Of a DNA stretch of 12,313 bases, positions 6,267-12,313 are shown in pieces; the first letter of the stretch is position 1; each line of letters starts with the position of its first letter. The notes under the pieces are model-generated. The model saw only the letters and a list, made by a program, of their open reading frames with translations. It had not been told where the DNA came from and made no database searches. A program made the position numbers and the translations under genes. This stretch comes from Microbacteriaceae bacterium (GTDB lineage: Bacteria > Actinomycetota > Actinomycetes > Actinomycetales > Microbacteriaceae), in assembly GCA_016463265.1 (NCBI GenBank), contig JAEMRP010000018.1, positions 1-12,313 of the forward strand, given 5' to 3'.

Positions 6267-7364
6267 ATGCCCCGTTCGATGAAAGCGGCTGTCCACACCG
6301 GCGAATCAGACCGACTCGACATTGTTAGCGTCGAGCTCGACGATCCGAAAACCGGCGAGGTGCTGATTCGAATGGGTGCATCGGGCGTTTGCGGTTCTGA
6401 CCGCCACGTTGTTGATAGCGAATGGCCGATGCCGACTCCCACTGTTTTGGGCCACGAAGGAGCAGGAGTCGTGGAATCAGTGGGTGCCGGCGTCACCACC
6501 GTTAGCCCAGGAGATCACGTGATCCTCTCGTGGTTCGCACCGTGCCAAAAGTGCCGATCGTGCGCCGAGGGTAAGTCGTGGGCGTGCACGCGCACGCGCT
6601 CGGTTGAATGCGTAATGCCTGACGGCACCACGCGCCACACCATTGAGGGTAAACAGGTTTTCCCGTATCTAGGCCTCGGAACAATGGCGGAGTACACCGT
6701 TGCACCCGAATCGGCTGTTGTCGTGATTCCCAGTGAGGTCCCGTTTGACGTCGCCAGTCTGATTGGCTGCTCCGTCACAACGGGCGTGGGTGCGGTGCTC
6801 AACAATGCCAGGGTGACCGCGGGGTCGTCGGCCGTTGTGATCGGCTGCGGGGGCGTGGGGCTCTCGGTCATCATGGGCCTCGCTCTTGCCGGCGCGCACC
6901 CCATCATCGCGGTGGACATCAGCACCGAAAAATTAGACGCCGCGGTTCGGTTCGGCGCGACGCACACTGTCGTTGCGGGCGACACCATGGTCGCGGGAAT
7001 CAAGGAAATCGTCGCCGAGGGCGTCGACTATTCTTTCGAGGCAATCGGTCGCGTGGGAAGCATCGAGCAGCTTCCCCTCATCACGCGAGCGGGCGGGACC
7101 GCGGTCATTGTCGGATTGCCACCCGTTGGTCATCGCGCGACCATTGATCCCCTGAGCTTCGCCGAACTTGGACTCACTCTCATCGGCTCAAATTACGGGG
7201 GTTCTGTTCCACTCGTTGACTTCCCGCGAATCGCGGAACTTTACCTCGCGGGCAAGTTGCCGCTCGACGACCTGATTTCGGATCGTGTGGGGCTCGATGA
7301 CGTCAATGAAGCGCTCGACGCGATGCGACGGGGTGAACGCACTCGTTCCGTGATTGTTTTTTAG
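6267..7364 (+). CDS. Zinc-dependent NAD alcohol dehydrogenase (MDR family, class III-like)
   Basis: A 365-residue medium-chain dehydrogenase/reductase. Catalytic zinc ligands are visible as Cys42 (VCGSD), His63-Glu64 (GHEGAG) and Cys168 (LIGCS). The structural zinc uses Cys93, 96, 99 and 107. GCGGVGLS (193-200) is the nucleotide-binding loop, and Asp217 at the end of strand 2 predicts NAD rather than NADP. By recollection the C-terminal region is similar to mycobacterial mycothiol-linked class III-type enzymes, but this does not prove that substrate. The ATG at 6267 follows AGGA at suitable spacing, and the gap to the permease stop is 24 bases, so it is in the same operon. Expected role: reversible oxidation of an alcohol to an aldehyde or ketone in breakdown of the imported compound. 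Confidence 0.88.
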   Translation: MPRSMKAAVHTGESDRLDIVSVELDDPKTGEVLIRMGASGVCGSDRHVVDSEWPMPTPTVLGHEGAGVVESVGAGVTTVSPGDHVILSWFAPCQKCRSCAEGKSWACTRTRSVECVMPDGTTRHTIEGKQVFPYLGLGTMAEYTVAPESAVVVIPSEVPFDVASLIGCSVTTGVGAVLNNARVTAGSSAVVIGCGGVGLSVIMGLALAGAHPIIAVDISTEKLDAAVRFGATHTVVAGDTMVAGIKEIVAEGVDYSFEAIGRVGSIEQLPLITRAGGTAVIVGLPPVGHRATIDPLSFAELGLTLIGSNYGGSVPLVDFPRIAELYLAGKLPLDDLISDRVGLDDVNEALDAMRRGERTRSVIVF

Positions 7365-7365
7365 C

Positions 7366-8988
7366 GTGAACCCATCTGACGAAAATCCCAGCAACTCCCG
7401 CGTCCGAGTGGCCGCGTTGCAGTTCGAGCCCGTACACGGCGATGTCGACGCGAATCTGAACCTGGCGCGCGACCTCCTTCTGGCCGGTGACGGTCCGCGG
7501 CCCGCGATTGTCGTGTTCCCCGAAATGGCAATGACGGGCTATATCTGGTCGAGTGCCGCCGAAATACTGCCGCACGCCGTGAAATGCAGCGACCCCGTGA
7601 CGCACGCGGAGTGGATCGCCCTCGCGAAGGACAGTGGGTCGTGGCTCGTCATCGGGCATCCCGCCGTCGACTCGGTCACGGGACGACTCACCAACCGCTG
7701 TACGCTCGTGTCGCCGACCGAAGTCGTCGGACATTACGACAAGACCTGCCTCTTTGTGGAGGACCTTTCGTGGGCGGCTGCGGGAGAAATGATTCCGCCG
7801 CTGTGGGACACCCCGATAGGACGAGTCTCCCCATTGATCTGCGCCGATTTGGATTATCCCGAGCCGATTGAGTCAGCGGTAGCGCGGGGTGCTCAGGCGA
7901 TTCTCTTTCCCACCGCCTGGGTCGCGGAGCCTGCGCCAAGTGCGTCGTGGACACTCCGCGCGGCAGAATACGGGATACCGATAATCGCGGCAGACCTGAT
8001 TGGTACCGACCGGGGAGTCGTGTTCAGCGGCGGTAGTTGCGTCATCGACCGCGACGCGGTTGTGCTCGCCTCCAACGATTATGGCGTCGGCCTTGTGTCG
8101 GCTGAGCTTGAGTTGGGCATAACCCCTACACCAGCGAAAGCCAGTGTGCGGAAGCCCGACCTTCGCATCCACCGTCTCACCGGCTCCGATTCAGACGTCG
8201 AGCCGAACGCTGTCACCATCAGCGTGTGGTCGGGCGACCCGACGACAATCGAACCGCCGCCGAATTCCCCGGACGACGCCCCTCACTTACTTGTGCTGCC
8301 GACTACGGTCGAAACCCGCGACACCTGGATCGACGACACGCGAGCCTATGCCTCGATACACAACTCACTAGTGGTCCAGGGGCGGTGCGACAGCGACAGC
8401 GGTGCGACGGAAATTCTCATCGTCACTCCCCATTCCGAATTCTTTTGTTTCCCCGCGTCGGAAACCAGCCCGACCGTCACACTCCTCACCTACGCGGGAG
8501 TTCACATCGGGGTGATGCCCAATTCAGAGTTTGCGTCCAATACCGTTTCGCGGGCACTGTCGATTCTCGGCGCTTCGGTCATTCTGGGGCAGGGTGCCCA
8601 CACGCTCCGTCCGCCGCGCGGATTCGACGGAACTCGCGCACCCTTTCTCGCAGGTTTGGGTCAAGCAGACCCCACTTTTGGGCATCCAATTCGTTTCCGC
8701 GCCGGCGACGCAAATGTCTGGCTGGGATTCTGCTCAGAAACAGAATCCGTCCCGTCTGGTGTCTTCAGCCCTGATCACGTGTCCTGGCCTCGGCGCGAAA
8801 GCCTCAGCAAGCCTGGGCGCTGGGTTTCACAAACGTGTGCTCTCGACAGTTCAGACCCATGGGGACATCACGCCATCACGAAACCACTTATCGCGTCGCG
8901 CAACACTGCTATCTACGAGGATTCATTCGAGACGAAGATCACCTCGGCGAAGTGGCAAAAGGGTGAAAAAGCGCCTTCTAAGCCTTAG
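7366..8988 (+). CDS. Carbon-nitrogen hydrolase (nitrilase superfamily) with a degenerate second nitrilase-like domain
   Basis: A 540-residue protein, about twice the size of a single-domain amidase of this superfamily. Residues 13-250 form a complete nitrilase fold with the Glu-Lys-Cys triad: Glu53 (FPEMAMTGY), Lys126 (GHYDKTCLF) and Cys159 (LICADLDYPE). It should cleave an amide, ureido or nitrile C-N bond. Residues about 283-500 look like a second copy: HLLVLPTT matches the FPE region, VTPHSEF the region before the lysine, and IGVMPNSEF followed by ALSILGASVIL the cysteine elbow. The triad positions there are Thr313, about Ala364 and Asn386, so it should be inactive and may serve in dimerisation or substrate specificity. 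The GTG start lies one base after the dehydrogenase stop; a TTG at 7354 is possible but overlaps. It is the last gene of the operon. Confidence 0.82.
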   Translation: MNPSDENPSNSRVRVAALQFEPVHGDVDANLNLARDLLLAGDGPRPAIVVFPEMAMTGYIWSSAAEILPHAVKCSDPVTHAEWIALAKDSGSWLVIGHPAVDSVTGRLTNRCTLVSPTEVVGHYDKTCLFVEDLSWAAAGEMIPPLWDTPIGRVSPLICADLDYPEPIESAVARGAQAILFPTAWVAEPAPSASWTLRAAEYGIPIIAADLIGTDRGVVFSGGSCVIDRDAVVLASNDYGVGLVSAELELGITPTPAKASVRKPDLRIHRLTGSDSDVEPNAVTISVWSGDPTTIEPPPNSPDDAPHLLVLPTTVETRDTWIDDTRAYASIHNSLVVQGRCDSDSGATEILIVTPHSEFFCFPASETSPTVTLLTYAGVHIGVMPNSEFASNTVSRALSILGASVILGQGAHTLRPPRGFDGTRAPFLAGLGQADPTFGHPIRFRAGDANVWLGFCSETESVPSGVFSPDHVSWPRRESLSKPGRWVSQTCALDSSDPWGHHAITKPLIASRNTAIYEDSFETKITSAKWQKGEKAPSKP

Positions 8989-9058
8989 GGTCACCGCGCT
9001 GGTCGAGTTCGGACCAACGGGATCAACTCAGCTGCCCTTGCCGGTGAGCATGCTCGTT

Positions 9059-9081
9059 CATCCGCAGAACTTTGCAGGATG
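9059..9081. terminator. Weak hairpin between the amidohydrolase and lipoprotein genes
   Basis: CATCC-GCA (9059-9066) pairs with TGC-GGATG (9073-9081, one bulged A) around a six-base loop. It is between two convergent 3' ends but has no T-tract. The rest of the 119-base gap (8989-9107) shows nothing else that I can support. Confidence 0.25.
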
Positions 9082-9107
9082 TGGGGTGACGGTGGGGCGT
9101 CGGCCAA

Positions 9108-9788
9108 TCAATTTGAGAAATAGGCCGCGTAAGCGTCATTGACAATCGCGGTGAGATCCGAGTCGGGTTCGCCGTAGGTGAGCGTCGTCTCCGAACCGTC
9201 ATCGAGGTTAGCAACTCGAGTGAACAGACCGTTGGTGACGGTGTAATCGAGGCGTCGAATCGAACCGTCCTCGATCTGTCGGATGGTGGAGTAGGTGCCG
9301 TCCGCCGAGTTATAAGTGACTTCGAGTGCCAGACCGGTCTCGAACGGATAGATCGCATCCCCCATCGAATCGTACTGGACGTCATCGAGGGTGACGAGGT
9401 ACCCCTGAATCTCGCAGGCATAGAACTCAAAATAGTTCAAGGCGATATCGGCGTCCCCTTGGGGTGACACGATGGCGAGTGAGTTTTCACCCGCCTGCTC
9501 GAACGTGAGTCGAATCTTGAGTTGCCCGGAATTCGGCCCAACCACGTCCTCCTCAACGAGACCCGTGTAGGCCTCGCGGCAGCTTTGCCGCGAGGCCTCA
9601 CCAAACGAATCCCAGGATTCCTCCGGCGTCATGGACACGACGCTGGCGGTTGGTGTGGGGGTAGGGGCTGCTGACGGTGGCGGGGCGACCGGCGGGGCGA
9701 CCGGCGGGGCAGCCGTCGCGCACGAGGACAAACCGACCGCGAGCGCCATCGACACAATTATCGCCGAAACCTTTCTCATGGGCCTCAT
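9108..9788 (-). CDS. Putative lipoprotein of unknown family
   Basis: A 226-residue exported lipoprotein. It has a basic start (MRPMRK), a hydrophobic segment and the lipobox LSSC, with Cys23 as the lipidated residue when counted from the ATG at 9788. A proline-rich linker follows (APPVAPPVAPPPSAAPTPTPTAS), which would hold the globular part away from the membrane. The mature domain of about 175 residues has two cysteines (RQSCREAY and FYACEIQ) that could pair. It is rich in acidic residues and beta-like segments, and I do not recognise it. GTG 9791, ATG 9788 and ATG 9779 are all possible starts with no decisive ribosome-binding site, and all leave the lipobox intact. It lies downstream of tRNA-Arg on the same strand, with no clear promoter of its own. 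Confidence 0.75.
   Translation of the reverse strand: MRPMRKVSAIIVSMALAVGLSSCATAAPPVAPPVAPPPSAAPTPTPTASVVSMTPEESWDSFGEASRQSCREAYTGLVEEDVVGPNSGQLKIRLTFEQAGENSLAIVSPQGDADIALNYFEFYACEIQGYLVTLDDVQYDSMGDAIYPFETGLALEVTYNSADGTYSTIRQIEDGSIRRLDYTVTNGLFTRVANLDDGSETTLTYGEPDSDLTAIVNDAYAAYFSN
9679..9710. repeat. 12-bp tandem repeat in the lipoprotein linker
   Basis: GGCGGGGCGACC occurs twice in succession (9679-9690, 9691-9702), followed by a partial third copy. It encodes the APPV units of the proline-rich linker on the - strand. Length can vary by whole codons without breaking the frame. Confidence 0.7.
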
Positions 9789-9871
9789 CACTATCCAATC
9801 GTGCCATCTAAGTGCAGAAAAGTACCCTCACACAATAACAGGCATCGCTCTGGGAAGGAAAGGAATTTGTG

Positions 9872-9944
9872 TGCGCCTGGAGGGATTCGAACCCCCAACC
9901 GTCTGATCCGTAGTCAGATACTCTATCCGTTGAGCTACAGGCGC
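9872..9944 (-). tRNA. tRNA-Arg (anticodon ACG)
   Basis: The 73-base cloverleaf folds fully by eye on the - strand: acceptor GCGCCTG with CAGGCGC, D-arm GCTC/AGAG, anticodon arm TCTGA/TCAGA with loop CTACGGA (anticodon ACG at 9909-9911), and T-arm with TTCGAAT. The discriminator base is A and CCA is not encoded (CAC follows). Anticodon ACG, with A34 edited to inosine, reads CGU, CGC and CGA arginine codons. Confidence 0.95.
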
Positions 9945-9968
9945 ACGTTGCCTCGCGACAACTTGACG

Positions 9969-9996
9969 AGTCTATCAGGTGGGATTAGCGCGCCAA
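9969..9996 (-). promoter_or_regulatory. Predicted promoter of tRNA-Arg
   Basis: On the - strand, TTGGCG (9996-9991) and TAGACT (9974-9969) are 16 bases apart. The predicted start is about 18 bases before the mature tRNA 5' end, a normal leader. Seen by eye only. Confidence 0.4.
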
Positions 9997-10014
9997 AACC
10001 TTGGTTCCCGCAGG

Positions 10015-10042
10015 TTGAGAGGAGTTCTCGGTCACCTAGAAT
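10015..10042 (+). promoter_or_regulatory. Predicted promoter giving a leaderless sulfotransferase-like mRNA
   Basis: TTGAGA (10015-10020) and TAGAAT (10037-10042) are separated by 16 bases. The -10 box ends six bases before the ATG at 10049, the distance at which transcription normally starts. The mRNA would begin at the A of the start codon. Confidence 0.5.
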
Positions 10043-10048
10043 AGGTGA

Positions 10049-11098
10049 ATGGCGACGAATCGCGGTGGCGAACCCCAACTGCGGGTCGTTGTCCACATCG
10101 GGCCTGTCAAAACGGGATCGACGGCCTTCACTGAACAAATGACCACCTCACAAGAGCGTGGGGAACTTGGCAAAACCACTGTTTACGCCCTGCCCCGTCA
10201 AATCAGCCTCCACAACGAGTCACAAGTGATCAAGCCCGAACACATCCGGCATTTCGCGCCGAAATTGGAATGGAACCGTCAGTCAGGGGCGGACCGTGCG
10301 GAAACAACAGATTCACATAAGATTTTTGGTGATCGAGCACGAACCTATCTGGATGGGCTCGCCAAAGATCTTCGCGCCGGCACAAAGTCCGATACAACAG
10401 TTTTTTTTGTCGAGGAAACGTTGTCGCGACGACCGAACCCCGGCAGTCTCTCGTCGGAACTCTTGACCCGGTTTGATGCCGTTGATTATGTTTTTGTTGC
10501 CCGCGCACAACAATTCATTGTTCCGTCGGCTATTGCCCAAAGATTGAAAGGGGCTGCCCACCCCAGCATGTGGGATGAACGAGTGTCGACCTTTCTTTCC
10601 AACGATAATCTTGCAAACCAGTTCGATTACGCAAGCATTCTTGATCGGTGGGCATCGAGCGACCCGCGGGTGCGAGTAATCGTCGTCCCGTTTCTAGAGT
10701 CCGATCGCGGCACGCAAAACCTATTTCATCGAATCCTGACAGCGGTGGATGTTCGGGCAAACCTCGGTGAACAGGTCAAAAACCAGGTCAACCTCACTTT
10801 GTCTCGTTTTGAAATTGCGGCAATCGGGCTATTTAAGAAAGCAACCTTTCGCTACTCACGTCAAGGGCTGCCACGAGGCAGCCTGCGACTCAGCGCATAT
10901 GAATTTGCCCGGCTCGTGTTCGCGCTAATCGCTCGGATCATCCGAAGCCCGCGGTGGACAGTAACAACAGATGAGCGAATGGACATCATCGATTTTTATC
11001 AAAAGTCGAATATACGTTTCCGAGAGAAATTAGGTGCACAGGCTCAATCTGCCGAATGGATTGAGTGGTTTCTAAACGCGGGAACCAACGACAGTTGA
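10049..11098 (+). CDS. Sulfotransferase-like protein
   Basis: A 349-residue protein. VVVHIGPVKTGSTAF (13-27) matches the 5'-phosphosulfate loop of PAPS-dependent sulfotransferases (consensus near HIGxPKTGTT), with Lys21 as the key residue. YVFVARAQQFIVPSAIAQ (147-164) matches the 3'-phosphate-binding strand and helix, with Arg152 and Ser160 at the usual separation. FDYASILDRWASSDPRVRVIVVPFLE (192-217) is the 'fDY...l..W' block common in bacterial sulfotransferase-like proteins of polysaccharide loci. Residues 281-300 are hydrophobic and may contact the membrane. Expected role: transfer of a sulfo group to a surface glycan or small molecule in the cytoplasm; the acceptor is unknown. The ATG is placed by the promoter at leaderless spacing; an AGGTGA abuts it too closely to act as a normal ribosome-binding site. 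It is divergent from tRNA-Arg and convergent with the dehydrogenase gene. Confidence 0.65.
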   Translation: MATNRGGEPQLRVVVHIGPVKTGSTAFTEQMTTSQERGELGKTTVYALPRQISLHNESQVIKPEHIRHFAPKLEWNRQSGADRAETTDSHKIFGDRARTYLDGLAKDLRAGTKSDTTVFFVEETLSRRPNPGSLSSELLTRFDAVDYVFVARAQQFIVPSAIAQRLKGAAHPSMWDERVSTFLSNDNLANQFDYASILDRWASSDPRVRVIVVPFLESDRGTQNLFHRILTAVDVRANLGEQVKNQVNLTLSRFEIAAIGLFKKATFRYSRQGLPRGSLRLSAYEFARLVFALIARIIRSPRWTVTTDERMDIIDFYQKSNIRFREKLGAQAQSAEWIEWFLNAGTNDS

Positions 11099-11136
11099 CA
11101 CCTTCACCGTTTTGTCGGTGGTCGGGGTGTTTGTTT
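11098..11136 (+). terminator. Likely terminator of the sulfotransferase-like gene
   Basis: A two-part stem begins at the last base of the stop codon: ACACC (11098-11102) with GGTGT (11126-11130), and CACCG (11105-11109) with CGGTG (11116-11120), around a six-base loop with an unequal internal loop. TTGTTT follows (11131-11136), giving a fair intrinsic terminator for the + strand. It fills nearly all of the short gap between two convergent genes. Confidence 0.5.
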
Positions 11137-11138
11137 CG

Positions 11139-12311
11139 TCAGGAAAGCTTGTTCCAAATTGCGAGCAGACGATTGAGCATTCCCGCGAAATCGCGGTTTG
11201 ACTGGTTGCCGATGGGTGCGATGCCATGGAGGCGTTGCGTGGCCACCGTTTGAGATTCCGCGTACTTGAGGATTCCCTCACGCCCGTGGCGACGACCCAT
11301 CCCTGATGTTTTCATTCCACCCATCGGCGCACTGTGGGAAGCCCAACTCGCCGAGAACCCTTCGTTCACGGTGATTGTTCCCGAACGGATTTGCCCCACA
11401 ACGTCGGCCGGACGACGGGTCCACACACTCGCATTCAGCCCGTAATCGGAATCGTTGGCCCGACGAATCGCCTCGGCGACGTCGGCAACTCGATACACAG
11501 ACACGACGGGGCCGAACGTTTCGCCCGCACCAAGTTCCATGTCGTCGGTCACATCGGTGAGGATGGTCGGTTCAAAAAAAGTGGGAGCGATGTCGGGTCG
11601 TGCAGAGCCCCCGAAGACGACCGTGGCGCCGCGTTTCACCGCATCGGCGACGTGGGTTGTGACTCGGTTGAATTGCGCGGCGGAGATTAGCGGACCCATG
11701 TCAATGTCCCAGTCGAAGCCCACCCCGAGTTTCATCTCTCGAACGTGTCGGGTGAACTCGGCGAGAAAACGATCATGCAGCTCATCGACAACATAGATGC
11801 GTTCGATACTGACGCACAATTGCCCGGAGTTTGAAAAACACGAGCGGACGGCGGCTCGCGCTGCCGCGGCGACGTCGGCGTCCCCGAGCACAATCATGGG
11901 GTTTTTTCCACCAAGCTCACCGGAAAATCCGATAAGCCGAGTCGCGCACTTTTCTGCGACCGAACGGCCCGTTGCGGTCGAACCCGTGAACATAATGTAG
12001 TCGGCTGTCGCGACGAGGTCGTCTCCGTGCACGCGTCCGCCTCCGTGAACGACGGTCAGAACGTCCGGCGGCAGGCCGGCTTCACGCAGCAATCGTTCGA
12101 CGATGTCCGCGGTCACGGGGGTGGAGGCATCGGGCAACAGCACAACGGCATTTCCCGCAATGAGGGCAGGAATCACGTCAGAAGCAGGAAGCGTGAACGG
12201 GTAATTCCAGGGCGTGATGACGCCGACAACCCCGATGGGGCGTTGGTGTTCGATTGCACGGGTCAAAAACGGGATTGCGCCGCGGCGGCGGGCCGACCGC
12301 AAATGCCCTGG
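11139..12311 (-). CDS. gabD2: Succinate-semialdehyde dehydrogenase, GabD2 type; 5' end outside window
   Basis: An aldehyde dehydrogenase superfamily member that oxidises succinate semialdehyde to succinate with NADP, in GABA and related catabolism or around the 2-oxoglutarate step. The frame is open to the right edge, so the N-terminus is missing. Counting from the TTG at 12302, PWNYP (31-35, Asn33), FTGSTATG (105-112), the general base Glu129 in SGELGGKNP and nucleophile Cys163 in SNSGQLC are present. The motifs ISAAQFN, ETFGPVVSVY, NDSDYGLNASVW, APMGGMKTSGMGRRHG and ILKYAESQTVA follow mycobacterial GabD2 closely by recollection, more than GabD1. Roughly a quarter of the protein is absent. 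It converges with the sulfotransferase-like gene, so it is not part of the permease operon, although it could oxidise an aldehyde arising from a similar pathway. Confidence 0.85.
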   Translation of the reverse strand, partial: PGHLRSARRRGAIPFLTRAIEHQRPIGVVGVITPWNYPFTLPASDVIPALIAGNAVVLLPDASTPVTADIVERLLREAGLPPDVLTVVHGGGRVHGDDLVATADYIMFTGSTATGRSVAEKCATRLIGFSGELGGKNPMIVLGDADVAAAARAAVRSCFSNSGQLCVSIERIYVVDELHDRFLAEFTRHVREMKLGVGFDWDIDMGPLISAAQFNRVTTHVADAVKRGATVVFGGSARPDIAPTFFEPTILTDVTDDMELGAGETFGPVVSVYRVADVAEAIRRANDSDYGLNASVWTRRPADVVGQIRSGTITVNEGFSASWASHSAPMGGMKTSGMGRRHGREGILKYAESQTVATQRLHGIAPIGNQSNRDFAGMLNRLLAIWNKLS

Positions 12312-12313
12312 GC

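Noticed and set aside
6267..7364. Assignment of the dehydrogenase as mycothiol-dependent formaldehyde dehydrogenase
   Set aside because: The C-terminal resemblance is only general to class III-like enzymes, and the operon context points to another substrate.
8226..8774. Open frames of 182 and 203 codons overlapping the second half of the amidohydrolase
   Set aside because: They are arginine-rich with no motifs, while the overlapping frame shows a recognisable degenerate nitrilase domain; I see no sign that the second half is a frameshifted separate gene.
9872..9944. tRNA-Arg as an integration site for a mobile element
   Set aside because: No integrase gene, no repeated tRNA 3' end and no phage-like gene is visible on either side.
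9801..10142. Open frame on the + strand across the tRNA (product containing GGIRTPN...LYPLSYRRT)
   Set aside because: This is the familiar artefact of translating the complement of a tRNA gene; the cloverleaf is complete.

Overview
The window reads as chromosome of a Gram-positive actinobacterium, probably a Microbacteriaceae-like member. The grounds are moderately high G+C, frequent GTG/TTG starts, a tRNA without an encoded CCA end, a close hand match of the right-hand dehydrogenase to mycobacterial GabD2, and a strong candidate leaderless gene. The family assignment is inference; nothing here fixes genus or species.

Layout from left to right: (i) the 3' part of an FkbH-like gene (+), carrying the acyltransferase-like middle domain and an SGNH-hydrolase-like tail. 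(ii) A convergent, secreted 590-residue protein (-) made of six ~75-residue beta repeats and an OmpA-like C-terminus. (iii) An NAD-dependent sugar-nucleotide epimerase/dehydratase (-). (iv) Divergent from it, a four-gene operon (+): a 58-residue single-helix membrane protein, an NCS1-family permease, a zinc alcohol dehydrogenase and a two-domain nitrilase-family amidohydrolase, behind a clear promoter overlain by three copies of an AGGTTA half-site. (v) A lipoprotein of unknown family (-) and tRNA-Arg(ACG) (-). (vi) A sulfotransferase-like gene (+) with an apparent leaderless start. (vii) The C-terminal three quarters of succinate-semialdehyde dehydrogenase GabD2 (-), cut by the right edge.

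Two themes stand out. The FkbH-like protein, repeat protein, epimerase and sulfotransferase-like protein look like cell-surface or glycan functions, although they are not one operon. The permease operon looks like a self-contained uptake-and-degradation module: import of a small nitrogenous compound, NAD-dependent oxidation of an alcohol (or reduction of the carbonyl), and hydrolysis of a C-N bond. Its substrate cannot be named from sequence alone, and it is the best candidate here for an undescribed system. The tiny coupled membrane protein, the operator-like repeats and the catalytically dead second nitrilase domain are its most unusual parts. No insertion sequence, CRISPR array, integrase or phage gene was seen, and no gene-free stretch exceeds 300 bases.
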